Below are positions 21,396-35,904 of a DNA stretch of 64,000 nt, piece by piece (within the stretch, counting starts at the first letter, position 1; every line of letters starts with the position of its first letter). The notes beneath the pieces were generated by a model. It was not told the DNA's origin. It worked only from the letters and a program-made list of their open reading frames with translations, and ran no database searches. The stretch covers positions 25,998,583-26,062,582 of the forward strand of contig NC_089985.1 of the NCBI RefSeq assembly GCF_036417845.1, written 5' to 3'. The position numbers and the translations under genes are program-made. The DNA comes from Apteryx mantelli (lineage: Eukaryota > Chordata > Aves > Apterygiformes > Apterygidae).

Positions 21396-24300
21396 AGCCA
21401 CTGCATGTGGAGGCAGAATTGTTCATTTTCTTTTAACTTCCACAGTGTTGGTGTGCCTGAAATTGCACAGTGATTGCTTTCCAATTCTGTAACTTCCTGA
21501 GACACTGAACGCCATGTTAACTCTAAGGCAATTTCCTTCATTTTCAGTCTTCTCTTTAACTATATAGCTTTAGTGCATATGACATCTCCCAGTATTATCA
21601 GCCTAGCCAGTTATCCTCTCATTTTTGCCCTTGAGTTGTTCCTTTTGTTCTGTCTTGTATCCTCATGAAGAAACCTCTACTCTTACTGCTCTTGCAAAAG
21701 ACGTGTATGAAGTGGTTTTTACAGCAGGAGTGGCCAATCTGTGGCACTTGAACCACACGCAGGGCAGCAAAGTTCAAGTGTATTTCCTTGCCAGTGCTAC
21801 AGAAGTGGTGTCATTGAGGGTGAATGCACACACACAAAGTATACCCACTTTTAATGTGGGAAGTGCAAAGTTTACTCGTTCAGCCTTCAATGCCAGACAA
21901 AGGAGCTTACCTGCTTTCTTCCTTTACCACTGTGTTGCTGTGCCCTGTGGCAGGGCTGTGCTGCTCACGCATCCAAACGCCCAGTAGCAGGAGTGGCAAA
22001 CCAGGGGCTGCATCACTGGGCTTGTGTGGGACACAACTGCATGCCTAGCTCTGCCCAGGCATTAACGCCTGAAAAGGTAACCATCAGCCCGTGTCATAAC
22101 TCCTTCCCACGTTCGCTTTCCTCAGTTTTCTGAGGTACATGGTACATGCCTAGTGTCTCTTGGACTCAAGAAAGTTTGTGTGTGTAGCTGGTTGACTCAA
22201 GACTCTTGGCTCCCCCTGCTTTATAGTATAATGTTTTTGTGTCGTTGTTGCACTGGTTTTCTTATTAAATACCGCTTTTATAGTCACTTTTGCCTGCCAG
22301 TTCCCTCTATAATTTCTGAGCCCATTTGACCAATTTGAAAACAAGATATTGGTTTCAAACACTGTAAATCACAGGTAGATTCCAGGAAAGCAAGCAGCTG
22401 GGTGGCAGGAGGAGACCCTGTCAATGCCCTAAGACAGCCTGCTGTCTGCATTCAGCTCTTATTAGACACTGGAGAATCCATGAGGGAGAGGTACTGAAAA
22501 CCTGACCACAGAAAAGGCCTCCTTGGAGCTCGTATGTTCTTAAGACACCAGAAAGTCCAACCGCAAAACACAAATCCGTAGGAAATTAGGTTTCATTAGT
22601 TCCATTGCTCACAGAACTTGTTCATGTCTCTCCTAATGCTTCCAAATGTTGAGTTTGGTCAAGCAACTGCTGGAAACTGGACAAATGTCTTCCCTGAGTT
22701 ACCCTGAATTTCCACCTTCTGTAGATGTGGAAAGTTCAAAGACCTGAAGGCACTGTTAGACAAGATAACATCCATCTGTCCATCATGATATCCAATCTGT
22801 ATCTGATGTGCTGCCCCAATTCCAGTACTTTGAAACCCATCTGGATCATCTTTGAGGTTTTGCCAGAGATTTTACTAACCAGAAAAATGTGGTATTAGAA
22901 GAAGACTGTACCAGCTTGTTGCTCATATCCTCTCCCCAGTAAGAAAAAGCCAGAGAGTATGTTTTAAGTGTAGTCTATGGTCAGGGTGGTGTGGAGAGTG
23001 CTAGAAACCTGAGATGGTCTGGCAGAAAAATAATTTCCCTTTTAAAACCCCTGAATAGTCCTTGTTTCACCACACTGCAGCTGGTTAGCTAGAACATGCA
23101 GGCAGGAATGGAGACGTGGCCTGATCCCCTTCTTAGACTTTCTAGAAGCTCTTGGGCAAGTTCTCGCTGCACCGGAGCCATCATGGGCGAGGGGCACAGA
23201 TGCCATGCTGCCTGCGGCTGCCAAGGAGGAGACCTGGCTGGGAGGCCCCTGAAGGGTCGTCCTTTCCTCTTCCCTGGCTGGCAGCGTTACAGCCTGTTCT
23301 GAAGGTAATTCAAAGAAACTATCTGAGGGTGGTGACATTTCAGAGCAAGGCTACACAGTCAGCACCAGGAGCACTGGAGGCAGCGGAGCTGTGCAAAGAG
23401 GGTCAGCAGGCACCGCTTTGTGTTTGTGCTAACTGTGGGGTTTTGACTGCCGTAAGTGAAGTTTTGCTGCGGCTCCCACCGCGCCGTCCCGAGCGGCAGT
23501 GGGAGCCAGCGAGCCTAGAAGGTGGTCACACAGCCCATGGCAGAGGCTGTGCTGGGCAACAGGCATTTTTAAGAAAAAAATAGCCCTTCAAGAACCTTTC
23601 CCTGGGGAAAGATGTTATGAATACTTGAGCAGCCGCTGTTTAATGTGTGGTAAAGTTTGAACCATAGTGATTATTAACATGTATGTTAATGGCAGTTCAA
23701 GATTTTGTGGAGCCAATGCTCCTGCCAAGTCTTTTCTCACAGCCTGTACAGCATTGCTCCTCTATCTCCCAGCTCCCATCTGTTCCCCCCCAAATAACCT
23801 AACAGCGCTGTGACATAGTTTTCCAAATGTGATACGCTCCTATAAAATTGCCTTTAAATGTTTTCAGGGAGAAACTGAGCTACTCATTTTGCCCATAACC
23901 CTGGCTGAACGGCAGCAGCGCCCGGGAGCGCGGTGACCCTATCACGCACCACCCTCCGCTGGCTGCGCCGCCCTGCGTAGCAGCTCCACTGGCCACTGGG
24001 TTCCCAGCCACAATAAACATAGCTGCCCTCAAAAGAGGTATGATTACTGGGCCCGTGCATTTGTGGAAACACCCTCTGTGCCCTGCACGCAGCTGCTGGA
24101 GCGGTCCTCTTTCCTGGGCCCGGCAGCAGCCGCTCGGTGGGGCTGCTCGGGCGAAATGATGTGCCAAGCTAAAGCTTGCAGCCTGCAACGCGGCCACCAG
24201 CTGCAGCCCAGAAGTGTCACATCTGGAAGGGGAGTTGAACTGCTCCTAGGGCTGAACGCATGCATGTCTCAGGGCTGGATTAGAGCACCCTTATCTGCTG

Positions 24301-27300
24301 CGGGGTTCCCGCGCTCCTCAGACGGGGCAGTTTGGGGGCAGGTGCGTCGTGTGGGAGCGGGCAGCACAACTGAGCGTTAGAAGGACAAAGATGATTTGAA
24401 CGCACAGAACTGTGAAGAATTTGAATGAAATGCCAACTAAATCCTTAGGTGCTCCCTCCCCACGTCCTCTCCTCCTTCCCCTGTAAATAGACTCCTTCAA
24501 CAGGAGGGAAAGGCAATGCTCCTATACAAAACCTAGTCCATTAAAACTAAAATGTTTAAGGAGAGATTTGCCTAGGTCTGAGCCCACCTCTCAGGGTTTG
24601 TAGTTTTGCTATCATATTTTCCCAGTGTTTCCTCTCCTCTGTTGCTGTACACAGGGGCAGAGGAAACTTGCCTGTGCAGAGGAAAAAGTGAGCCAGGCTT
24701 TCTCAGATCTTGTAATAAACAGCCTGAGAAAGCTTCTCGCACTGATCTCTCTCCATTTTAGCCATCAAGAGGTCTTATTTACTAGTGTAGCTTATTTAAA
24801 AAAACAAACCAACCAAAAACACTTTAGACCCTGCACCCTCTGTAAATAGTGATGACCATCCAAAGAAAAAAGCTCCAAAGAAAGTTGTAAGTTCAAAATA
24901 GTGAATGTTTATCTTAGAACAATGAATATTGTCCTCTTTGAGAAGGTGGTAGCATTTAAGACTGCCACATGAGTGTAACACTCCTGCCACCCTTTCCACA
25001 TCACCTGGCCTCCTTCTGTAAGGCTGATAAATGTTTGAACACTTTGGTGCATTAACGCTACGGGCCTTTGGGGCAAAGCTATTGCCCTGGAAGGGCTTCT
25101 GACCCCTGAAACCCTGTCTGATCAGTCTGATCATTCACGCAGGGATTTTAGGGCTTGAGCTTCTTTTTTTGTTTGTTGTTTTTTTAAGTCGGAACCGATT
25201 TCGCTGAATCACATCGCTTTCCAGAGCGCAGTGCTGGCTGGTGGGGGGGTTCGGGCTCTGTGTTGACACAGTAAGTGTTATATAACTGGCTCTCCTTGGC
25301 CGGGGACTCGCGAAACTCCCCTGTCTGCCGCTGCAAACCACACTTGGAATTTCTTGTTTGCTTCTGCAGCTTGAAGGCAAAAATTGAAACAGCTTCCCTG
25401 GAGAAGGCGCAGGCGGGGGCAAGGTCAGCGCCGCGGAGGGCGGTTTCAGTAGCCACCGCAGCGGCGCAGCTGGGTGGGCTAAGCAGTCCCAGGGCGATTT
25501 AGAGCAGTCTTAACGCTGCTCTAAGTTACTTGAGCTATTAACAACTCCTTGGAGCCTCCATCCTGGAGCGCGCGGGGGTCCAGCCAGACCTCCCAGTGTC
25601 CGGCGCGGCAGGGGCGCCAGCGCTGGCGGGGAGGCAGCGCATGTGCGTTTGGGGAGAGCTTTGCTCCATTTGGAGGAAACAAGAAAAGCCAAAAGCCAGA
25701 TTGAAAGCAAAACCCAGCATCTCTCCTAGGAAAGAGGTGAGGTGGTGACTATATACTTGTAATTGGCTGTAACGCTGCAAAAATCCATGGCCTGAAATTC
25801 TGAGGTCATCTAGAGTGCAGAAGAGCAAAACTGTGTGCACGTGCTTTATTTCATTAGGAGAATCAGCATCTAATCTATGTGGGGAATTGTATTATTTTCC
25901 GCAAGAGCCCTGTTTTCTTATTCATTTATTTATTTATTTGTTTGTTTGCCATCATACACATTGTGTTAGTTAAACAGAAGTATTTAAATCAAAGAAAATA
26001 TGACATAGAAGATTCAAGGTGCCATTTTATAAACAATGAGCTGCAAGTTGTCAGAAAAAAAGGCAAGTCTGGCACATGCTGAATCCATTCCTTTCTGTGG
26101 AGGAAGAAAAATAACAACTTCTTTCCTATACAACTGAACTCTTTCACAATCTGCATTGCTCACAGCTGGAGTAATTGCCATCAGCAGCAGGGATGTTAAT
26201 TTGTCTGGAATCTCCTCTCTCCACCCTTCTCCCGACACGCTCCCACCTTCACTTCGCCTTCCTCATGAGTGCAGCCAACAACAGCAGCTCTCGCAGCAAA
26301 GGAGCCCTGAATGCAAGGTCTCGAAGGGACTTCGCACTCACTCAGGCTGGGTCCCCCGCCCAGGTATTGCAAGTCGTGTTATAAAGCCTGATTAGGGCTC
26401 CTGCAACCACTGGCGTTGCTGTCACACATTTATTTAAATGACCTACAAGGTCCTCAGGGAATTGAGAACGGCTTGGTTGTGGGGTGTGTGACACCTTGCT
26501 GCCGTGGCACGCGTTCCCCGGCCTGCACAGGCAGCAGTACCCCCAGAGGGACGTGGGGCGCGAACGCCGGGAGGTGAGCGCCCCAGGCCAGCGAGGCAGC
26601 GCCCTGCTGAAATAGCTTCGTTCTGTGACCATGGGAGCCGGTGCCGGGAGCAGCCGCGGGCCACGGGGTGCCTCCAAGTTTCTGATGGTGGTGCAGTCAT
26701 TGCAATGGGCTAGAAGCACCAGTGTCCGAATTTTGATGCAGGGTTAGTTAACTTTCCTGGCCAAGTAATAGTGGGCAGCATCTTAAAACACTGAATGTTT
26801 TTCAGTTCAGGCACCACAGCCTACTCCCAATGCTGTTTTGGTTGAAGGTTGGTTGCATGCTGCAGATGCCTAAAATTAGTTGTTTTACAGCATTACCAAT
26901 TACTGACTCAAGATGGTGATACAAACAGTACAATGTTTGGATCTCATCTTTCTGGCTCACGTTGGCTGGCAAGTTATAGTCTTAAAATAGCAATTATCTA
27001 ATGGGGAAAATCCCACAGTTCTATACAAGTGGATTATAAAAATAGCTGCCATCACTTGTAAGATTACCAAAGTCACTTTTGAACCATGCTCTGGCTAAGT
27101 CTCATGGACATATACCTGTTATCAAAAGAAGGAGCAAAAGGCTGGCAAGGATTTCCTTTAATCTGCTTGGCATCAGTAAATATCTGCAGGTCAGCAGAAG
27201 TTGTGTTTATAGTTGTAACCACATGAAGCAAGAAAGCCGACACTTGCCCTGTATTTTTCCATGAAAGAGGTGAAGTAATTCAGTTTGTGAATAGATCACT

Positions 27301-29050
27301 GTTCATGGACCTTCTTTTTTGACTCTGATTCCCTTTATATAACAGTCTCCTGTTCCTCCTGTGGATATGTTTTTTTGCAGGGAAGTTATTTTTGGAATGA
27401 TAGTTTATAATTGATGTTAAAGCATGTAATGAGGCCTTTATACATATTCTGTGTGCTCACATTTATTTTATGTAATTGCTGCCAAAACGCAGCCCATTTG
27501 CTTTCAATTTTCTTTCCATCTTTATATCTGCTTTCATTACACTTCCTATTATTAAACTTTCCAAACACATTGTTGGACAGTAAGGATTGTCTGTTTAATT
27601 CAGATTCCAGAGCTGCAATAATATCTGTTATGTTAGTGCAAAGGTATGGTTGTCTTAGCAAGCTAACTGCCATATTATGTCATCTACTTTTCTTCTGAGG
27701 TTGAAAGCTAGGGAGCTATTTTAACATATTTATATACGCTCAAAAACCAAAGTAATGAATATATATTTAGGACCTACTCTACTTCCCATTAAACCCAAGA
27801 AAGGATGGGTAGAGAAGGGAAAGAGAAATCTTTCTACTGAGTTGTGGAAGCCTATATCTGGCCTTCCTACAAATAAAGAACAGCAACCCCAGTCTTAAAA
27901 ATACTAATGCCCTTACTGAAACAGCTGAAATTTTACCTGAATAGTGACTTCACTGCATGATGCCAAGCAGTTATTACATAAGAGTACCCTGATTATCTTA
28001 ATTTTGAGATCCTTCCCAAATCAAGGAATGCAAATACCATTGTGTCAGAAAGAATGTGGAGACTTTTGCTGGGAAGGTGATGGTGGTTAGAGGACTGCTT
28101 TCTTTGCATCATTTCTCTGCTTGAAAAAAAATCTAATAAAGCTAGTTTTGCTCAGGGAACACATCAGGTCTTCTTGCAAAGATCCTTCTTTTCTTCTGTA
28201 AACTCTACCCACGCAGAGATGGTTGCCGACATTAGGCTCCTAAAGTCCTGTTTAGGCACACAGAAGGTTTGCCTTGTGATTTCAGAAGTGTTAAGCATGA
28301 AGGATTTCTTAACTCAATATGGGCTTCAGGACCTTAAAAATCTTTAAAAGTCTAACTTCTGCTTAAATGGCTTAAGGCCTGATCCTGGAAATGAAATACA
28401 TGGAAATGAATGCATGGAAGGCTCCTCCTTGCTCCTAACCAAAGGACTGCCTGTTTCACACAGAGTTGGAGTCAATCAATCACCTTTCTTTGAAAAAAAC
28501 CTCTAAGTTTTTGATATAGGTGACTTGTCCTGGGGGTAAATAGTGCTGGGACTCATATTGGTTTCCTTTAAGCAATTTTTTTACTCTGGTTTTGTTTCAC
28601 AATTCATGAGGTTTTTTTTGAATGAGACAATCTGTTATTTTCAAAACTACAACTGGGTACTTTTTAGACTGTTGATTTTAAGCCATTTTCAGTACCCATT
28701 ATGTCTTTCCTGCAACTCATTCCAAGATCTGAACAGATACTCTTGAACATGTGGTAAAGTAATTTGGTTGCTGAAGTGTATATGGATCATTACAGACCGC
28801 ATCCCAGAGCAGGTGTCCATGGATGGGGATGACCATTTTCCATCTGTTTGTTTTATTCTCTGGCTTATTTGTCACTATTAAATGATTGCTTCAATGACAG
28901 AACTCCCAAACTATGCATTACTGAATTTCTATTTCAGCTGGAAAGCAAGATGATAGCCCTCTGGAATGCACGCTGCTCGGGGAAGAAAAATACCCACAAA
29001 GCAGGGCTTCAGGGTTGATACCTTTGCGTGATCTTTTATTCAAATACCCA
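21396..29050. other. Intergenic, no gene supported
   Basis: Unique-looking sequence with small GC-richer patches at 23,880-24,370, 25,400-25,640 and 26,490-26,680. A possible diverged repeat pair lies at 21,727 and 21,987. A (TTTA)n/(TTTG)n tract is at 25,923-25,948. No coding exon was recognised on either strand. Confidence 0.55.
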
Positions 29051-29079
29051 TGTAAAGCTCAGTAATGAGCCTGCACTAA

Positions 29080-30125
29080 CGGAGGCTTGGCCGTAACGCC
29101 GCTGAGGTCGGAGGCAGAGCTACCGAGTGGGAACAAGGGCAAGAAGAGGGAGGGCCGGGAAAGCCGCTGGCCGTTAGGAGGCCCCAGCTCATGCCGGCGG
29201 CTCCGAGGCCAGCGGCTCCGGGGCCGAGGGCCAAGCCGGGGCTGCGCGCAGGCGGAGGGGCTGGCGGGGGCGGCCCGGCCCCCGTCTGCAGGCGGCAGCC
29301 CTTCAGCGCAGCCGCTCGGGGCGGGCGCCATGGGAGGACGGTGACCATGAACAACGTTCAGTTGAAAGCGTGAGCAAGGAATACGCTCAGCTCGGCTCAA
29401 CCTGTTTATTGAGCCGGACTGATCAGATGAAATTATGTTACTGAGCGCTACCTCGCTCTTGGTTACTTGTACCGAGTCCATTAATAGCATGAGCTTAACG
29501 TATAAAGCCTATTTTTATTCCCCTGCTCTGTTCCATTTAACTATAAATATTCCACAGTGTTACGTAAATCCCATCAGAAGCTGAAGTTCTGCTATCAAAA
29601 CAGAGCAATATTTGGGGCCCACCCTGATCCCGTGTCCCTGAAAGCATCCGGCGCTCCCAAAGCACCAAGCAGATGAGAAAGCAGCAAGTTACAAAAACAA
29701 GTCTGTATCAGATTTATGGCGTAAGCTGCGGACTAGCAGTCCGACACAGCGCTGAACGCCTGGCCGGGAGGCTGAAACAAGGCCGGGCAGGCCGCGAGGC
29801 CGGGCAGCAGCGCCGTGGGTCCGCTCGGCGGCGGCGGCGGCTGCGGCGCCTGCTGGGGCTGGGGGTCAAGCTGCTCGGGGCGCTGGCACCCAGCCGCCTC
29901 TTATTTTCAGGTGCTGACTGAGCTCCATTAGGAATGAGCACGGCCGCATGCCGGCCGTCCCCTCGCACCGGGCGGTTTGCGTCTCCGAGGCCGTGCCTGC
30001 GCCTGCCGGTACCTCCTAGCGGGGGCTCGTCGGGGTGAGGAGCGAACGGCAACGAACGCGCCTCTCGCCCCGGCAATCTGCTACGCCGGGAGGAGCACGC
30101 TGGCGCGGCAGCGTGGTAGGACACC
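29080..30125. promoter_or_regulatory. Orphan CpG-rich region midway between CCN1 and DDAH1
   Basis: Two CpG-dense cores (29,080-29,335 and 29,735-30,120) are separated by about 400 bases of ordinary sequence. They are 23 kb from the CCN1 promoter and 20 kb from that of DDAH1. No conserved protein is encoded, and overlapping frames on both strands are composition artefacts. It may be a CpG-rich enhancer or the promoter of a non-coding RNA. Confidence 0.55.
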
Positions 30126-32375
30126 CATCCGCAACTCCCTGGTGCATCTCTATTTCTAGAGACCCTTGCAGGTGTATTTTTATAAATCTTAGAAATTGCA
30201 GTGTAAAGCCTGGTCTCTATTCAGCCACCTTCCTCGTGAGGCTCTCCAGTGCTCTGGGGAAGCGTAAAGTAGCATCAAAGCCAAGGACCCATCCTGGGAG
30301 CCCGTGCGCAGGGCGGCCGGGACGATCCAGGCCTCGAGGCATGACTAGATAGCGGCCGCGTTTGACTGCTGTCCTGCATGCGCTTATTCCAGAAAAGCAG
30401 GGAAATTAAGAAGCTGTGTATCTTGGCATGCTGCACATTATAAATGAATGGCACCAGGAGAAAATTCACTCAAAAAGGTGTTTGCACAAAACACCTAGAA
30501 GTCTTTCAGGCAAAGTATTTTTGAGGTGGGGACAGGAAGGTATCAGGGAAAAAAATGAGGGTTGGAAATGTACTTCCAACTATTTTTAAAGTAAACAAAT
30601 TCTTTTTGAAGTTGTGGGCTTGTTGCATAAATTGTGCATTTGACAGAGTAAGTGGTGGGATGTTATGGTAATTACTAATGTCCCTTGAATATTTGGTTAA
30701 CCACTGCATATAATCCCACATGTGGTAGCCTTTCCAGGGAGAATTTAGATCTTCCCATCGGGCAGGATTAACTGTTAGTCTCTTGTTTCAGCAACTTTTC
30801 AATTATTTGATTCCAGCACTAGGAGTTTTCCATTTGGGAGGAAAAAAAAAGGTGTCCTTTTGACATCTGGCTTCAAAAAAAAAATTCCATCCTGTACCTG
30901 TGCGTGATGAGCTGTGAGATGCCCGCTGGGGAGCAGGAGTAGAGAAATCTGTCAGACTGCTGAAGACCCAGGCTCTACTGCAGAAATGCATTTTACTCCT
31001 TTCCTCCTAAATTCAGTGGAACGTACATAAAGTGCATTAACGTAATGTTGAACTCTGCGTTTCAGGTCAGATCCTTGCAGAGATACTAACGTTTGAGAAG
31101 GTGCAAGTCACTAATCCTCCTCTTCTCTGGCATTCAAAACATACCCATGCTGCCACCACCCTCTCACAGTATTTTTGCTTTGGCCTGTTTTCTTATCCTC
31201 GCCTTCCTGCTAAGTTCTTCCTGGTAACATCTCCATGATTTATACCCTGGAGAGGGCATCCCCGCATATTGTGTGGAATCAAGGCGGAAAGGCGATCTGG
31301 TCTCCCTAAGCTCATTTCTTCTCTACAGGGAATGATATAACCTTGGGCTATCACCCTTGCTTTGCAAGTTAAAAAAAGTTGCCAAGCAGTGTGAGATTTC
31401 TGCTCCATCTAGTCACTTACCCTCGTTCATCAGATGCTTTTGAGAAGGATGAACCCCTCCAACTCAAACAGCATCTGGACAAATGGATATTGCTGGGGCA
31501 AGGACACCTTCCTTCCAGCCTCATCCTCATGCAGGAAATCATTCAAGCATGTGCTTAAAGACTTGTTGTCTTCAGTGTGATTTCAGCATGTGCTTGAAGT
31601 TAAAAGCATATGCACTTAGTCGATGTCCTAAATCAGAGGGAGGTTTAGGTGTAATAATCTACAAAGATACACCTATGCTTTCAGAGGAATTTCTAGTCTG
31701 GATCAGATTGCCTTGATATGCTGTATAAACGGTATCAGCACCTCTGCTTAGCTTTACAGCTTGCTTTTATAAATCTTACTGGCTTCCAGTTGTTGTTATC
31801 CATTTTCAGCTCATTTTTTGTCTAGTTTGGCTGCCCGTCTTGTGCTTCGTTACTGAGGTAATACATGTCTTGTAGTTACCCTGGCTCTCTACACAACGGC
31901 ATGGCTTGGGGGAACTTTGACCAGTCTTCTCCAGCATTGCCTCTCTCACTTCCCTGCTGCTGATACTTCTCCCCTTCCCGAGTTTCCATTTTCACGGCAG
32001 TTTGACTCATGTCTGCATTCAGGCGTCACAGGCACAGCTCTTTACTGCTGCTCTGATAGCAGAGTACAATACAGACTTTATAATTACAATTGAAACCTTT
32101 TGTTTTTGAAGACATTAGCTACAAAAAAAACCCCAACAAATTACAGCTACTTACCAACAGAAATCTTTATAAGCAAGTTAAAATAAGATCTTACTTCATC
32201 AGAGTACACTTAGAAGCTTATGAAAATGTCAGCCATAAACCTTTGTGCTCTTCTGAATAAAATAAGCCTAGATTTAGTTTCCAAAAATGACTTTAAATAC
32301 AAATTAGCTACATATTTCACTATGGGCAGATCTTTTTATAACCTGCAGAGGTTACGAGAGGAAAATTTAGCAAGC

Positions 32376-32455
32376 TTTCAGATGTAGAAACCATGACAAT
32401 AGCTCTGTGGTGCCTTTTCAGATGTAGAAACAGGATAGCTATGTGGTGCGAGGCA
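32376..32455. repeat. Imperfect tandem duplication, 40-bp period
   Basis: TTTCAGATGTAGAAA occurs at 32376-32390 and again at 32416-32430. In both copies it is followed by a diverged ATAGCT-TGTGGTGC stretch. Confidence 0.85.
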
Positions 32456-35400
32456 TGTTAATACTTAGAACTATGCACTAGAAATCCAATAACACAAATA
32501 TTTTAAAATGTGTATCATTTCTTTTTTCATTTTCCATCTTTACACGTTTACTTGAAATCTTTCAGCTTTGTTTTTTTTAGGTGGGTCCAAGAGTCAATCA
32601 GCTAAAGCGATACATATTGCTAATCACACACTGTAGACTAAACTGGGCATAGGAATACTGTAGTTTCTAATCAGTGTATGAAACATTTATCAAATACTAG
32701 AAACAACTGCAGCCAATCCATTCATTTTCATACTATCTGGAAATAGAAATGGCCTTCCTACTGGTAAATTGGCAGTGCCCAGAAATTCGCTAGGTGCTTT
32801 AAGGAAAATGGCACAAATTTCCTAGCCAGAGATCTTAAAAACTCCATTTTAAGCAAGGCTAAAAGCTGAGTGTTTCAACAGAAAGGGGGGCTGACAGTGG
32901 GGGGCAGAGCCCTGGAGAGGAGTTTTGGGGTTGCTTGGGGTGGGGATTGCAGTGGCATCTGTACGAACAGGGAAGATGGAGGAAGTGATTTTTTTCTCTC
33001 CTTAAACTTCCCATGTATGAGGGGTCCTGTCCCACCAGCCATGCCTGCCCCCTGCCCAGCTCTTTTAGCAGCCCTGGATATTAACATGTGGGAAATGGGG
33101 CAGTTGCATCTCAATGTGACATAACTCCTTGGGAAGCTGGGCGTTACTTTGTTTGCATCATGAGCAGTCTGACAAGGGTGAGCTTAAAGAGGGATTTAAA
33201 AGAAAAGATGTGGTAAGCTGAGCAGAATCAACAAAATATTTCCTTGTGGAGAGGCAGGAGAGATGGAATAGCAGAAGAAAGGGAAGAAAACATTCTTGGA
33301 GAGCTTTAAAGGAGAACTGGGGATGTGCCTATAAGAGATGATATTAGACCCTGCTGGGACCAGGGCTGCAGTTTCAAAGGAGGAGCAAGGGGTAGACCTA
33401 CTGCTGGAGAAGACATCTGTCCTGAAGCCAGAGGGACCTGGGTGGTTCACACGAGCTGGGGGCTTGCTCTGAGCAGCTTGAGCTTGAAGAAGGGTGGGGG
33501 ACTCTGGTTTTGAGCTGATGACCTGAGGGATCATTGTGCTGGGTGACTTCAAAAGCAATATTTGAAGCAGGCCATGGCGGGTGGCCCATGGGATGTTGTT
33601 GGTGCCATCACGCAGAGATGGCCAGGTCAAGCCAAGCTCTTCAACTGAGTTGTAGAGAAAGAAATATCAGAAAGTAGACACGTTTTGGGAGTACAGAAGG
33701 GATAAGGAACGGAGGAGTCAAAGGTTATCCCAACTTTGAATGCTCCTGTGAAAGGAAAGGTGGTGGGACTGCTGACATTGACGGGGAAGGAGGAAAGGAT
33801 TTAGGAGGAAAATGAGTTTTCAGCCTTTCCTACTGCTGAGCGCTCCATGCAGTCTGCCTTCGATAGCACTAGGTTTGCCACTGCTCTTTATTCTTGCAAT
33901 CTCAGTGAGAAAACGTCCAGACCACAGAAATCTCCATAACAATCAGCATTAATCTGCCTCCTTACTGGTGCTTACAGCAGAAGGCCAAGGACACTATTTA
34001 GGGACAGGGGCAGCTAGCGGCCCCAGGGGCTGCTGCTCTAGTGCCTCATCGGAGAACGCAGGTGGTGTGATGGGGGTGAGGACTGTTGCCTTCTGCTACC
34101 TCTAGCGCAAGCTTTCTGTAGTGGACTTCGGTTTCTAGCTGTCAGTCTAGAACCTTTCATCAGCTCCTAACCCAGTCATAAATTTTAAAAATACATCATT
34201 GCTCTCATGCAGCAGCTATCCTGTGCAGCTGTAAGTATTTCCTACTTATTTTCCATAAAAATAACAAGTTTGCAGTAAAAGTTGGGGCTTGGGCATATTT
34301 GTAAGGGACTTGGTCTTACCTAAACTGATGAATACAAAACCCATCTTTGAAGGTGCTGCATCTCCTTGAATACACATCCATTTTATTTAATATGAGAGAA
34401 TTGCATACATACCCAGAACACCAAGTTTATATGCTTTTTTGTCAGAGACTATGCTGAGCACCTGGATGCTCAAAAGTTATGATTACTCTGCATAAAATAA
34501 TGCCACAATTTCTAAGCATTTCTTGATCCTGGGCTGGCTGAAGTAAGCTCATTTACATGTAAATACTTTTAAGCCCCTGAAAGAGTTTGAATTTTTCATT
34601 ATGCTTGGCAAATAGCTTTTGCTTTTTTCTATGTCTCAAATTTTATTCTTCTATTTGCAGCTGACCCTTGTAGTTTCACTGCAAGACTCCTCATTCACGA
34701 GGTGATCCTTTGCATTGAGCGCATTAGATAGTTCTTCTTCTTTCCTAAGCTGGTCTTCTGTTTCAGAAGTCTATGTTTTCTCATATTGGGCTGTGTCAGA
34801 CTTTTCTCTGAACTCCTTCCCCAGGCTATAGTTTGTAAAAAACATCATAGCCATTCCTACCTCTTTCCCAGACCTTTTCACTTCCGCCACTTTTTTCTGT
34901 TTGGGTACCGCATGTTGTACATTGCAGAGTAGTATTTTATGGGTGGAGTGTTTATCATAGCGGTTCATTTGTGATATGTTCATTAAAATTGATGTTTGGG
35001 CTTGCCAGGATGACTCTGTGTACCAGGTTTTCATTATGAAAAGACAAAGTGACCTTTAAAGTCCAAAGGCCCTACTTATGAATGACTCAGCCGGCTCACA
35101 ATGAGGCCGAAGATTACAGTTTGCAAACAAAAGCTGAAACATGCTTCTCCCATGTAACTTTCTGCAAAAACAGTATTTGCCCGTGGCATTCACAGAGGGA
35201 GCTTTCCCTTTGTGCGCAAGACAAAAATGGGGCAGGCTACAAGAAAAGGCATTGTTGGCCCCAGCATGCCGAGAATGGTGATCCAAGAACCAAAATAATA
35301 GAAAAGTGTCGGGAGGGAATTTAGTTCACAAACATGTCAGGATAGCTTGAGGCTTACTTGAGTTGTGATTCAAGCTTCTCATTCTTCTTAAATTCTTTCC

Positions 35401-35904
35401 AGGCCAAAATGAATTAAACAGTTGCTAATCTTCAATGGTGCCCGGGTGCAGTGGGATCAGTGTTTGAGGCTGGCCTCGCCACACAGCATTTGCAGGCTCT
35501 GATTCCTTAATGGCAGTAAACCCCAGGGAATCGCAGCGTTTATACTTTCGTGCTATGATTATGATCTCTCTCTCTCTTCAAATTCCATCTCTAAGCTCTC
35601 TGCAGGGGAGTCCTCCTTGCTTTTTTGTCCTGTAGACTATCTTTCACGATAGTCAGCAAGTATGACTAAGTATGCACCCGACAGGTATAGAATGGGTTAT
35701 AAGCTACCATTTTTATGGAGCTGGTTTCCAGACCAGAATAGTGCCTTACAGCTATGCTTACAAATCACTGCAAATAGGAGAAGAAAATTGGTCTTGCTGT
35801 GACATACCTGGACAGATAGTGCCAACCGTAGATTAAAAAAAAATAATTGTATCATTTTTTTTTTCTCTTGCTAGTCATACTGGGGTATTGTCCAGTTAAA
35901 TTCA

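Noticed and set aside
21073-21492. 139-codon plus-strand open frame
   Set aside because: It is antisense sequence of the CR1 copy at 20,728-21,395.
29059-30124. Open frames of 136-143 codons over the orphan CpG region as a possible hidden gene
   Set aside because: No conserved motif, frames on both strands equally open, composition explains them. Retained only as a CpG-rich regulatory candidate.
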